Below are positions 28,481 to 35,179 of a stretch of DNA of 46,609 nucleotides, piece by piece (position 1 is the stretch's first letter; the number at the start of each line of letters is the position of its first letter). The DNA is from Armatimonadota bacterium. GTDB lineage: Bacteria > Armatimonadota > UBA5829 > DTJY01. Where the stretch lies: contig JANYKG010000047.1 in the NCBI GenBank assembly GCA_025358205.1, positions 1 through 46,609 on the forward strand, in the 5' to 3' direction. Both the position numbers and the translations under genes were made by a program. The notes beneath the pieces were generated by a model that did not search any database, was not told the origin of the DNA, and saw nothing but the letters and a program-made list of their open reading frames with translations.

Positions 28481-28540
28481 CTCATTTATCTCCTCACTTC
28501 ACAGCCAGGCCGGCCAGTTGTGGATCCTCGCTGCGCTCGG

Positions 28541-29300
28541 AAATGGGGACAGACACAATTATTTCGTCTATCATCAGCGTCATCCCTTCCTCGGGCGACC
28601 CGGCGAGCGGAGGATCTGAGAGCGACCGGCAAGGCTGCACACCCTGTCCACGAACTCCTCGTCGCCGCATGGGAACCCGACATGAGTCCGCTTTCGGATC
28701 ATGTCCACGAACTCCTCATCCTCCGGTCTGCCCAACGCGTACTCCCAATCCTCTATCGCCGCGCCCCAACGTGAATCGCTGCGGATGACGCTGTCCGCTC
28801 GCATTCCCAGGTGGAAAGCCGCACTGCTCCAGCGGTAGTCGGAAGCTCGCGCGACCATCCGCGCTCTGACCGGGTTTCTTTCCACATACCGAATCGCCTT
28901 CACCAGATGCTCTCCGTCCAGCGATGTCGAGAAGAACCTGCCCTGCCATAGATGACCGGTCCAGCCGTGTCGCCAATTGCTGATCCGGCTGTAGCGCGTG
29001 TGCAGCGAATGGAGTGTCTTTCCCATGGAATCGGCAGCGTGCGGAAGTGCGACGATGTGGATGTGGTTCGTCATGAGGCAGTAGGCGAGTATGTCCAGTC
29101 CGAACTTCTCGGAGTATTCCTCCAGCCACTTCAAGTAGTCTCTGCGGTCGGAATCCTCGAAGAACACGTTATCCCCGCGGTTGCCGCGCTGGGTAATATG
29201 GTAGGGTATCTCCGGTAATATATAACGAGCACACCTGGGCATACTGCACAGTTGGCGAGCGGGAAGGAAATTCCTTCTGGAAATTGTGTCTGTCCCCATT
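28541..29300 (-). mobile_element. RAYT element with terminal inverted repeats
   Basis: The element is bounded on the left by the 22-nt repeat at 28541-28562 and on the right by 19 nt of its inverse at 29282-29300. The single gene inside encodes a Y1 HUH transposase of the REP-associated tyrosine type. The same repeat makes the transposase-free pair at 27575-27687. The length (760 nt) fits a one-gene IS200-like unit. Target-site duplications are not seen and are not expected for this class. Confidence 0.85.
28580..29242 (-). CDS. REP-associated tyrosine transposase (RAYT, Y1 HUH family)
   Basis: A 220-residue protein with the full IS200-like signature: MPRCARYILPEIPYHITQRG at the N-terminus, MTNHIHIVALP with the HUH histidines at residues 60 and 62, the helix LVKAIRYVERNPVRA with the catalytic tyrosine at about 119, and the Trp-rich SDYRWSSAAFHLG. 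It cuts and rejoins single-stranded DNA at REP hairpins. ATG 29242 is chosen because the longer frame to 29377 would run out through the terminal repeat. Nothing is broken or missing, so it may be active. Confidence 0.93.
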   Translation of the reverse strand: MPRCARYILPEIPYHITQRGNRGDNVFFEDSDRRDYLKWLEEYSEKFGLDILAYCLMTNHIHIVALPHAADSMGKTLHSLHTRYSRISNWRHGWTGHLWQGRFFSTSLDGEHLVKAIRYVERNPVRARMVARASDYRWSSAAFHLGMRADSVIRSDSRWGAAIEDWEYALGRPEDEEFVDMIRKRTHVGFPCGDEEFVDRVCSLAGRSQILRSPGRPRKG

Positions 29301-29332
29301 AAACACTGGTGCCAAATCCGCCGGTTTTGTCG

Positions 29333-29338
29333 TATAAT
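29333..29338 (+). promoter_or_regulatory. Candidate -10 box of the amidase operon
   Basis: TATAAT at 29333-29338 is a perfect -10 box 70 nt before the amidase start. The best-placed -35 (TGCCAA at 29310, 17-nt spacer) is poor, so the call rests on the -10 alone. The box lies between the right end of the RAYT element and the hairpin repeat at 29371. Confidence 0.35.
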
Positions 29339-29370
29339 AGGGGAGACACTGGTTTGATGTCGCCTTCTCG

Positions 29371-29404
29371 TCCGCATTATTCACAAGCGAATAATCCAGG
29401 CTAG
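29371..29404. repeat. ATTATTCA/TGAATAAT repeat, single-hairpin form
   Basis: GCATTATTCAC AAGC GAATAATCC followed by AGGCTAG. The left half equals the left arm of the first hairpin at 34996-35006 and the right half equals the right arm of the second hairpin at 35051-35062, including the flanks TCC and GGCTAG. It therefore looks like an internal deletion of the two-hairpin element. It ends 3 nt before the amidase start codon and supplies the AGG that may act as the ribosome site. Confidence 0.75.
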
Positions 29405-29407
29405 CCC

Positions 29408-31219
29408 ATGGAGAGGATTTTGCAGTACAGAACATGCCTTCTGATTCTTCTAGTCATTACACTCGCCATGCCCACGGTCGCGTTCGGCTATGATGCCGTG
29501 ACGCTGATTGCGGGCGGCGAGAAGCCTTTTCTTCACAAGCAGCCCCTGCTCATCAACGGCACGGTGTACGCCACGCTGCCCGCGCTGAGTACCGTCGGTG
29601 CAGGGTATGTTACCGACGCGAACTCGAAGTCGGACGGCCAGAAGGTGGAGATCAAACCAGCCAGCGGTGAAGGCTTCCCGGTTAAGGCGAAGCTTGTGGA
29701 CGGCGAGTTGATGATTCCCTTGCAGGAGATCGCCGCCAGGTTGGACGCTGATATCGAGTGGAATGCCGCCACACGCACGCTCATTCTACGCTCGCGCATC
29801 AGGAATGTGTGGTTCGACGGCTCCCAGTTGAAGGTGACAACCTCCTACCCGGTCGTCTCAAACGTGATATGGTGGGCGGGCGGGAAGAAGCTGATCCTAG
29901 ATATGAAGGGCTTGCGGGTCCCTACCTCTCTGGCCGATATTCCCATCATGAACTGCACCGCCGTACCAATCCGCGCCGGAGTCCAGGCCGACGGGCAGAC
30001 CGGGCGAGTGGTGCTGGATATGCCGTCGGTGGTCAAATGGAAACTCACCAGTCCGCCGAAGACGGCGGAGATAGTGGTGAGTGTTCTCGGGCTGCAGAAA
30101 CCGTTCCTCGCCGATGTCAGCGCTCCGGCCACACCGACCCAGACGGAGGTACTGCCAATGGATTCCGCACAGCCGCAAATGGGCGCCTTGCCGGTTCAGA
30201 TCGTCAAGATCAGCCACCGAACCATCGGCAACCGACGGATAGACGTGGTCGTTGAGGCCGATGCGCCTTCTAAGTGGGAGACCTCTCTGACCCGCGATCC
30301 GGATGAGCTGATGCTGGATCTGAAACATGCCGTGCTGGACAAACCGATGGACGACACGCGCGTCAATCATCCACTTATCAAAGGGATCCATGCTGCGCAA
30401 CTCGGCGACAATGTGCGAGTCACGCTTGACCTCAACCGAATCGTCGGTTTCGACGTGACGAGAGAAGGCGCGAATACGCTGACGCTTAGCCTTATCCTGC
30501 CGAAGAATGCGGGCGGTCCGCTTGCGGGCAAGACCATTGTGATAGACCCAGGGCACGGCGGTTCGGCGACCGGCGCCACCGGGCTGGACGGCTCACAGGA
30601 AAAGGCATCCAACCTGGCCATTGCCACCCGGGTCAGGCGGCTTCTCTTCGACGCGGGAGTCTGCGCTATACTCACTCGTGCAGGCGACTACGGGCTGGAT
30701 GCCAAGCAAAAAGTGGATTTGGAGATGCGAGCCGCCTGTGCGCAACGTCATTCGGCGGATGTCTTCCTCAGTATTCACAGCAATTCGGTTGGCGGGAACA
30801 AGGCGCCATCCGGCCTGGAAACCTACTATCACGGTCACGATCTGAGCGGCAAGGCGCTGGCCTACTGTGTGCATTCCGAGATAGTCAAGGCCGGCCTGCT
30901 GCCGGACCTGCGTGTGCGCAGTGATACCACTCTGTACCAGACGGGTCTGGGCGTCTTGCGAAACGCCTCTGAAAAGTACAGCGTACCGGCGGCGCTCATC
31001 GAAGTCGGGTACCTGAATCATCCCGACGATCTGGCGAAGATAACCAGCCCGGAGTTCCAGCAGAAGATCGCTGAGGCGGTAGTGAGCGGGTTCAAGCAGT
31101 ATTTTGAGGGCGGCGGGTCTGCGGTGAAAGCTGATACTGCGCCGTCAATCACCAATGGCAAGGCGGCATCGGGCGATGACAAGGCGGTTCCGGGCGGCCC
31201 AAAGAGGCCGGGGGAGTGA
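29408..31219 (+). CDS. N-acetylmuramoyl-L-alanine amidase (AmiC type)
   Basis: A 603-residue exported amidase. Parts in order are a signal peptide (residues 1-27), a copper-amine-oxidase-N-like domain (KPFLHKQPLLINGTVYATL, then MIPLQEIAARLDADIEW), two AMIN-like beta repeats (residues about 135-230 and 260-355) and an Amidase_3 catalytic domain from residue 375. Zinc ligands are seen in IVIDPGHGG, the glutamate of GSQEKASNLAIA, SIHSNS and the catalytic glutamate of LIEVGYLNHP. It splits the amide bond between MurNAc and L-Ala of peptidoglycan in the cell envelope. It opens a five-gene run with GerMN, murI, rph and rdgB. A low-complexity tail (residues about 575-603) ends it. Confidence 0.94.
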   Translation: MERILQYRTCLLILLVITLAMPTVAFGYDAVTLIAGGEKPFLHKQPLLINGTVYATLPALSTVGAGYVTDANSKSDGQKVEIKPASGEGFPVKAKLVDGELMIPLQEIAARLDADIEWNAATRTLILRSRIRNVWFDGSQLKVTTSYPVVSNVIWWAGGKKLILDMKGLRVPTSLADIPIMNCTAVPIRAGVQADGQTGRVVLDMPSVVKWKLTSPPKTAEIVVSVLGLQKPFLADVSAPATPTQTEVLPMDSAQPQMGALPVQIVKISHRTIGNRRIDVVVEADAPSKWETSLTRDPDELMLDLKHAVLDKPMDDTRVNHPLIKGIHAAQLGDNVRVTLDLNRIVGFDVTREGANTLTLSLILPKNAGGPLAGKTIVIDPGHGGSATGATGLDGSQEKASNLAIATRVRRLLFDAGVCAILTRAGDYGLDAKQKVDLEMRAACAQRHSADVFLSIHSNSVGGNKAPSGLETYYHGHDLSGKALAYCVHSEIVKAGLLPDLRVRSDTTLYQTGLGVLRNASEKYSVPAALIEVGYLNHPDDLAKITSPEFQQKIAEAVVSGFKQYFEGGGSAVKADTAPSITNGKAASGDDKAVPGGPKRPGE

Positions 31220-31223
31220 CATC

Positions 31224-31787
31224 ATGAAAGCGTTTCGAATCATCCTGATATCGGTTGTCATTCTGGGCTGCGCGGCGCTGGGTATCTACATGACCAGAAC
31301 GCGCAGCGCGGTCGTATCTCATCTAGAGAACAAACCGCCAACGCCGTCCGTATCAGTTCCGAAAAAGACGGTTAAGGTGTATCAGGTTGAGGTGAAGGGC
31401 AATGAGGTCAAGCTCCGCGCCGTCGAGAAAGAAGTTCCGACCGGAAGAAATCTTGCAGAAACCGCGCTTCGGACTCTGATCGAGCAGGGAGATCAGGAAA
31501 ACTTGGCGAACCCTATACCCAAAGGTACCAGACTGCTGAGTTTCAGAGTGCGGAAGGGGCTAGCCAGGGTAGACCTCAGCCGCGAGTTTGTAGACAATTT
31601 CTCCGGTGGCTCGGAGGCCGAGGGACTGACCATAGGCTCTATTCTGCGCACACTCTCCCAGTTCAAGGAGATCAAGCAGGTTGAGTTCTTTGTGGCGGGC
31701 AAACCGCTTGACACACTCGGTCATCTGGAGCTTTCCGGACCTCAGGATGTACACTGGACCGGTTCGCAATTTGGTGGTGAGAATTGA
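31224..31787 (+). CDS. GerMN-domain membrane-anchored protein
   Basis: A 187-residue protein with one N-terminal membrane helix (FRIILISVVILGCAALGIYM, the cysteine not in a lipobox) and a GerMN domain at about residues 50-180 (NLAETALRTLIEQGDQENL, TRLLSFRVRKGLARVDLSRE, GSILRTLSQFKEIKQVEFFV). The domain is named from Bacillus GerM of spore germination but is common in non-sporulating bacteria, where it lies on the outer side of the membrane near peptidoglycan enzymes. It sits between the amidase (4-nt gap) and murI (4-nt overlap), consistent with a cell-wall role. ATG 31224 has GGGGGAG upstream. Confidence 0.88.
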   Translation: MKAFRIILISVVILGCAALGIYMTRTRSAVVSHLENKPPTPSVSVPKKTVKVYQVEVKGNEVKLRAVEKEVPTGRNLAETALRTLIEQGDQENLANPIPKGTRLLSFRVRKGLARVDLSREFVDNFSGGSEAEGLTIGSILRTLSQFKEIKQVEFFVAGKPLDTLGHLELSGPQDVHWTGSQFGGEN

Positions 31788-32653
31788 AGATCAATGCGCC
31801 TGTAGGCATTTTCGACTCCGGAGTCGGCGGTCTGACCGTGGTCAAGCGGGTTCTGGAGAAGCTTCCGAACGAAAGCGCTCTGTATCTGGGAGATCAGATA
31901 CACGTCCCATACGGAGAACGCACGGCAGATGAGATTCGGGCGTTCGCTCTCGGCATCACTGATTTCCTCATACGCGGCGGCGCGAAGATGGTCATCATGG
32001 CATGCAACATGTCATCGGCCGTTGCGCTGGAAACAGCCGTGGAGCGCTTCCCTCGCATCCCCATCATTGGGGTCATTGAGGCAGGGGCAAGAGCCGCACT
32101 GCACACCGCGCACGGCGGGACCATAGGCGTGCTGGCAACCACTGGCACAGTGAACTCAGGCGCCTACACGAACATACTGACCAGTCTGACTCCCGACGTT
32201 CGCGTCATCCAGCAGGCGTGCCCCAGGTTTGTCACCATCGTCGAATCGGACATGTGTGACACCGCCGAGGCGGACGATGCCGTTCGCGAGTACGTCGAGC
32301 CGCTGCTCTCCGCGGGCTGCCGCACCATCGTCCTCGGCTGCACCCATTACCCGTTCCTTATGCGCGCCATCCGTGCCGCCGTTGGGCCTGACGTGACGAT
32401 CATAGACCCGGCGGAGGAAACCGCGATTGAAGCCGCAAATATACTGTTTGATGCCGGTATGTTGAATTCCCCACACGCAGAGCCGGCGCATGCCTGCTTC
32501 ACCACGGGCAGCCCCAGCCAGTTCGCCGACCTCGGCGGGCGGCTTATAGGCAGACCGATGGGTGAAGTGCAGAAAACCACGTGGGGAATAGAATTGCAGG
32601 AGATAGCATGGCAAGAGAAGACGGCAGGGCAAACAACCAGATTCGCCCTGTAA
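31784..32653 (+). CDS. murI: Glutamate racemase
   Basis: A 289-residue racemase starting [11 protein letters not shown] (Asp11, Ser12). Both catalytic cysteines are present: Cys74 in MACNMSSA and Cys186 in LGCTHYPFL, with His188. It interconverts L- and D-glutamate for peptidoglycan. The usual first-cysteine motif is ACNTASA, so Met replaces the Thr here, and the substrate-side loop reads [12 protein letters not shown] instead of the usual GDTARVPYG; both are noteworthy but compatible with function. TTG 31784 is the start, overlapping the GerMN stop by 4 nt (TTGA). The 3' end overlaps rph by 46 nt. Aspartate racemase activity cannot be excluded. Confidence 0.9.
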   Translation: MKINAPVGIFDSGVGGLTVVKRVLEKLPNESALYLGDQIHVPYGERTADEIRAFALGITDFLIRGGAKMVIMACNMSSAVALETAVERFPRIPIIGVIEAGARAALHTAHGGTIGVLATTGTVNSGAYTNILTSLTPDVRVIQQACPRFVTIVESDMCDTAEADDAVREYVEPLLSAGCRTIVLGCTHYPFLMRAIRAAVGPDVTIIDPAEETAIEAANILFDAGMLNSPHAEPAHACFTTGSPSQFADLGGRLIGRPMGEVQKTTWGIELQEIAWQEKTAGQTTRFAL

Positions 32654-33333
32654 AGATCACACGAGGATACATGAAATATGCGGAGGGTTCGTGCCTTATT
32701 GAGGTGGGCGACACCCGCGTGATATGCACGGCGAGCGTAGAGGAGAAGGTTCCTCCGTTCCTGAAAGGTTCCGGCGGCGGTTGGGTAACGGCTGAGTACG
32801 GCATGATCCCCCGAAGCTGCCTGACGCGCAACCAGCGTGAGGCCACCAGGGGCCAGTTGGGCGGGCGCACCATGGAGATTCAGCGGCTCATAGGCCGGTC
32901 TTTGCGGTCCATCATTGACCTGAAGGCGATAGGCGAGCGGACCATCTGGATAGACTGCGATGTGATTCAGGCGGACGGCGGCACTCGCACGGCTGCTATG
33001 ACGGGTGGGTTCGTGGCCCTCGCCGATGCGGTGTCCTGGCTCAGGATTCACGGGATGACCAAGAGCAACCCAATCACAGACATGCTGGCAGCCACTAGCG
33101 TTGGCTTTGTCGGCGGCGAAGAGATGCTCGACCTGAAATATTCCGAGGACTCCATGGCGGCTGTGGACATGAACGTGGCTATGACCTCCAGCGGCAAGTT
33201 CGTCGAGATCCAAAGCACTGCGGAAGGTCTGCCGTTCGGACGTGAGCGGTTCAACCGGTTGCTGGATCTGGCGCAGGGCGGTATTCAGGAGCTATTCGCG
33301 CTGCAGAAGGAAGTCCTCGTCGGCGTGCTCTGA
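32608..33333 (+). CDS. rph: Ribonuclease PH
   Basis: A 241-residue phosphorolytic exoribonuclease that trims the 3' ends of tRNA precursors. The family blocks are complete: [67 protein letters not shown], the catalytic-site [18 protein letters not shown], and [13 protein letters not shown] at the C-terminus. ATG 32608 has AGGAG 5 nt upstream, inside murI, so it overlaps the murI gene by 46 nt in another frame. The order murI, rph and rdgB with a GerMN gene nearby matches the conserved block in Bacillus. Confidence 0.96.
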   Translation: MAREDGRANNQIRPVKITRGYMKYAEGSCLIEVGDTRVICTASVEEKVPPFLKGSGGGWVTAEYGMIPRSCLTRNQREATRGQLGGRTMEIQRLIGRSLRSIIDLKAIGERTIWIDCDVIQADGGTRTAAMTGGFVALADAVSWLRIHGMTKSNPITDMLAATSVGFVGGEEMLDLKYSEDSMAAVDMNVAMTSSGKFVEIQSTAEGLPFGRERFNRLLDLAQGGIQELFALQKEVLVGVL

Positions 33334-33345
33334 GGCTCATATCCT

Positions 33346-33407
33346 TATCGCCAAATCGCCGGTTCTATATTCTGGCGTCTTGTCCCCATTTTGGTGTCTT
33401 GGCGATA
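33346..33407. repeat. Inverted repeat in the rph-rdgB spacer
   Basis: TATCGCCAA at 33346-33354 and TTGGCGATA at 33399-33407 form a 9-bp perfect stem around a 44-nt loop. The loop contains two related units (GGCGTCTTG and GGTGTCTTGG) and TTGTCCCCATTTT, which shares ten bases with the RAYT-associated repeat and may be a fossil of it. The right arm ends 12 nt before the rdgB start. Confidence 0.5.
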
Positions 33408-33419
33408 GAAAGCCCAACA

Positions 33420-34025
33420 ATGAAACTGGTAGTCGCGACTCGTAACCAGAAGAAACTGATGGAGCTGCAGGAGTTACTGGCCGACATGCCGGTGACCTTG
33501 CTTTCTATCGCCGAGTTCCCGGATGCTCCCGACGTGGAGGAGACCGGCAGCACCTTTGCCGCAAACGCAGAGTTGAAGGCTGTCTCCGCCGCCGCAGCCA
33601 CCGGGTTGGTCGCGCTGGGTGACGACTCCGGCCTGGAGGTTGACGCGCTTGACGGTCAGCCGGGCGTCATGTCCAAAAGGTTCGCCGGCCCGGACGCCAC
33701 CGACCGCGACAAGTATCGGCTGATTCTCCATCTACTCAGCGAGATTCCAGATGAGGAACGAACTGCCAGGTTTCGCGCGGCGGTGGCAGTGGCGCTTCCT
33801 GATGGCACAGTCACCGTCGTGGAAGGTAAGTGTGAGGGCGTGATAGCTCGTGAGCCAAGCGGCAGCGGAGGATTCGGCTATGATCCTGTCTTCTTTATCC
33901 CATCGCTTGGCAAAACAATGGCCGAGCTGACCAGTGATGAGAAGCATGCCGTCAGCCATCGGGGTGAGGCGCTTAGAAAAGCCGCGTCCGCTCTCCGATC
34001 CGTCTTGTCCAATTTCCCTCTGTGA
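33420..34025 (+). CDS. rdgB: XTP/dITP pyrophosphatase (RdgB/HAM1 family)
   Basis: A 201-residue enzyme that hydrolyses ITP, XTP and their deoxy forms, cleaning the nucleotide pool. Motifs are LVVATRNQKKLMEL (phosphate loop), FAANAELKAVSAAAATG, LGDDSGLEVDALDGQPGVMS with the metal-binding aspartates, GFGYDPVFF, and MAELTSDEKHAVSHRGEA. ATG 33420 is the start; an upstream in-frame TTG at 33399 lies in the hairpin. Only a weak GAAAG precedes the ATG, so efficient translation may need coupling or hairpin folding. It closes the five-gene run and is followed by a complex terminator. Confidence 0.95.
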   Translation: MKLVVATRNQKKLMELQELLADMPVTLLSIAEFPDAPDVEETGSTFAANAELKAVSAAAATGLVALGDDSGLEVDALDGQPGVMSKRFAGPDATDRDKYRLILHLLSEIPDEERTARFRAAVAVALPDGTVTVVEGKCEGVIAREPSGSGGFGYDPVFFIPSLGKTMAELTSDEKHAVSHRGEALRKAASALRSVLSNFPL

Positions 34026-34049
34026 TCACCAGATCGGCGCTTCTGAAAC

Positions 34050-34151
34050 AAAAAAGGCACCGGGACATATGCCCGCAGTATTCATGAATAATGCTCTGAA
34101 GGCTCTGGATTATTCACTTCCTGAATAATCCAGATTGGCCCGATGCCTTTT
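34050..34151. terminator. Bidirectional terminator whose loop holds a hairpin repeat element
   Basis: AAAAGGCACCGGG at 34052-34064 pairs with CCCGATGCCTTTT at 34139-34151 (12 of 13 positions), with an A-run on the left and a T-run on the right. This is an intrinsic terminator shared by rdgB (+) and the secreted protein gene (-). Its 74-nt loop is occupied by the repeat at 34080-34133, which suggests the element landed in an existing terminator loop or was tolerated there. Confidence 0.7.
34080..34133. repeat. ATTATTCA/TGAATAAT repeat, two-hairpin form (copy in terminator)
   Basis: A degenerate first hairpin (ATTCATGAAT at 34080-34089) is followed by GCTCTGAAGGCT and a perfect 12-bp hairpin: CTGGATTATTCA at 34105-34116 and TGAATAATCCAG at 34122-34133, loop CTTCC. 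It aligns with 34996-35062, including the spacer (TCTGAAGGCT against TCAGAAGGAC). Confidence 0.85.
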
Positions 34152-34203
34152 CTGCAAATCTACTTCTTAGCCCGAAGCGCCTGGTCACGCTCCGGTTTGG
34201 CTA

Positions 34204-34788
34204 CTAGTCAGCCATTACGGTAATCGTGCTACCGCACTGGTTGTCGTTGCTGGAGTTGCCGTCCCACTTGTCATATCGCAGCATGATCGAGTACTGTTGG
34301 CTGTTGTTTGAGCTAAGTCCGGCGGTCACCTGCGGCAGTTCCATCGTGTAGGTTGATGGGCTGCCGACGCTCCTGTCTATTGTCTTTGTGACAACGATCT
34401 CGCCATCGCCTGCTCCCTTGTGAACGTCCACGGTCACAGCATTTCGCTTGCTGCTCCATATCCCCCAGGACTTTCGCCCGGAGAGCTTGACGCTCAGCTT
34501 TAGCACAAAGTTGCCGCTTGGTGTCACGATCTGCTGCCGGGTCCAGTTGCCGGCTAATACTGTGCCGTTGTAGTGATCATACGTTGTGGGCCACGCTATG
34601 TTTGTAGTCGCGCCGCTGTCCACATCGCTGAACACCACACAGCCCATATCAATGGTCAGACTATTCGGCTTGCCGACTGTACCCTTCTTTCCAGCCTCAA
34701 TCTCGCACTTCCATCCAGCGAATAGTGCGCTTGCCGATACTGCTACAAGCAGTAGTATGCCCAATACCCAGAATGCCTTTCGTTTCAT
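34204..34788 (-). CDS. Secreted protein of unknown function
   Basis: A 194-residue protein with a clear signal peptide (MKRKAFWVLGILLLVAVSAS, cleaved near ALFAG). The mature part is predicted all-beta: Ser/Thr/Gly-rich with WKCEIEAG, DMGCVVFSDVDSGATTNIAW, FVLKLSVKLSGRK and YSIMLRYDKWDGNSS, and three cysteines. No catalytic motif or family is recognised; an extracellular carbohydrate- or surface-binding role is a guess. GAGGAGGG lies just before the ATG at 34788. It is bracketed by two copies of the hairpin repeat (34080-34133 and 34996-35062) and stands between core operons, so it may be an insertion. Confidence 0.65.
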   Translation of the reverse strand: MKRKAFWVLGILLLVAVSASALFAGWKCEIEAGKKGTVGKPNSLTIDMGCVVFSDVDSGATTNIAWPTTYDHYNGTVLAGNWTRQQIVTPSGNFVLKLSVKLSGRKSWGIWSSKRNAVTVDVHKGAGDGEIVVTKTIDRSVGSPSTYTMELPQVTAGLSSNNSQQYSIMLRYDKWDGNSSNDNQCGSTITVMAD

Positions 34789-35119
34789 CTCGTTACCCTC
34801 CTCATTGTTGTGTCGGTGATTACAACTACCACAGTGACCAGGGAATATGCGCTACTGTGCGGCTTTAGCGCCGCTTAAGGCGTACCGATCTGCTTATACT
34901 GTTACAGATCAATGTTCACATTTCCTCCCTGTTTACAGCGCCATACGAAAACTTGTACGTCGGCACGATTCATGAGGTTTCGTCACCGGTGGTCCGCATT
35001 ATTCACGAAAGCGTGAATAATGCTCAGAAGGACCTGGATTATTCAATTCATGAATAATCCAGGCTAGGAAATATGTTGTTTCCCCCAGAAGAGTTAAGCA
35101 AGAATTAAGGAAAATTTGT
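34789..35119. other. Gene-free interval upstream of pyruvate kinase
   Basis: Holds the upstream region of the secreted protein gene (-) and of pyruvate kinase (+). It contains a palindrome GCGGC TTTAGC GCCGC near 34860 and the two-hairpin repeat at 34996-35062. No coding frame with conserved features is seen, and no convincing promoter for the minus-strand gene was found. Confidence 0.5.
34996..35062. repeat. ATTATTCA/TGAATAAT repeat, full two-hairpin form
   Basis: Hairpin one: GCATTATTCAC at 34996-35006 pairs perfectly with GTGAATAATGC at 35013-35023, loop GAAAGC. Spacer TCAGAAGGAC. Hairpin two: CTGGATTATTCA at 35034-35045 pairs perfectly with TGAATAATCCAG at 35051-35062, loop ATTCA. It is followed by GCTAG, as at 29400. 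This is the best preserved of three copies in the window. Confidence 0.9.
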
Positions 35120-35148
35120 TTGACTACTAGGCGCGGGCACTGTACAAT
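35120..35148 (+). promoter_or_regulatory. Sigma-70 promoter of pyruvate kinase
   Basis: TTGACT at 35120-35125 and TACAAT at 35143-35148 with a 17-nt spacer; five of six positions match in each box. The predicted start of transcription is about 25 nt before the ATG at 35180. Confidence 0.8.
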
Positions 35149-35179
35149 ATCCTGAAGAACAAAAACGAATGGATATAGG

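Noticed and set aside
29408-31219. Sporulation function for the amidase/GerMN genes
   Set aside because: GerMN and amidase domains are widespread in non-sporulating bacteria, and no sporulation gene is present in the window.
33346-33407. Riboswitch before rdgB
   Set aside because: A 9-bp stem with a 44-nt repeat-derived loop; no known riboswitch core could be recognised.
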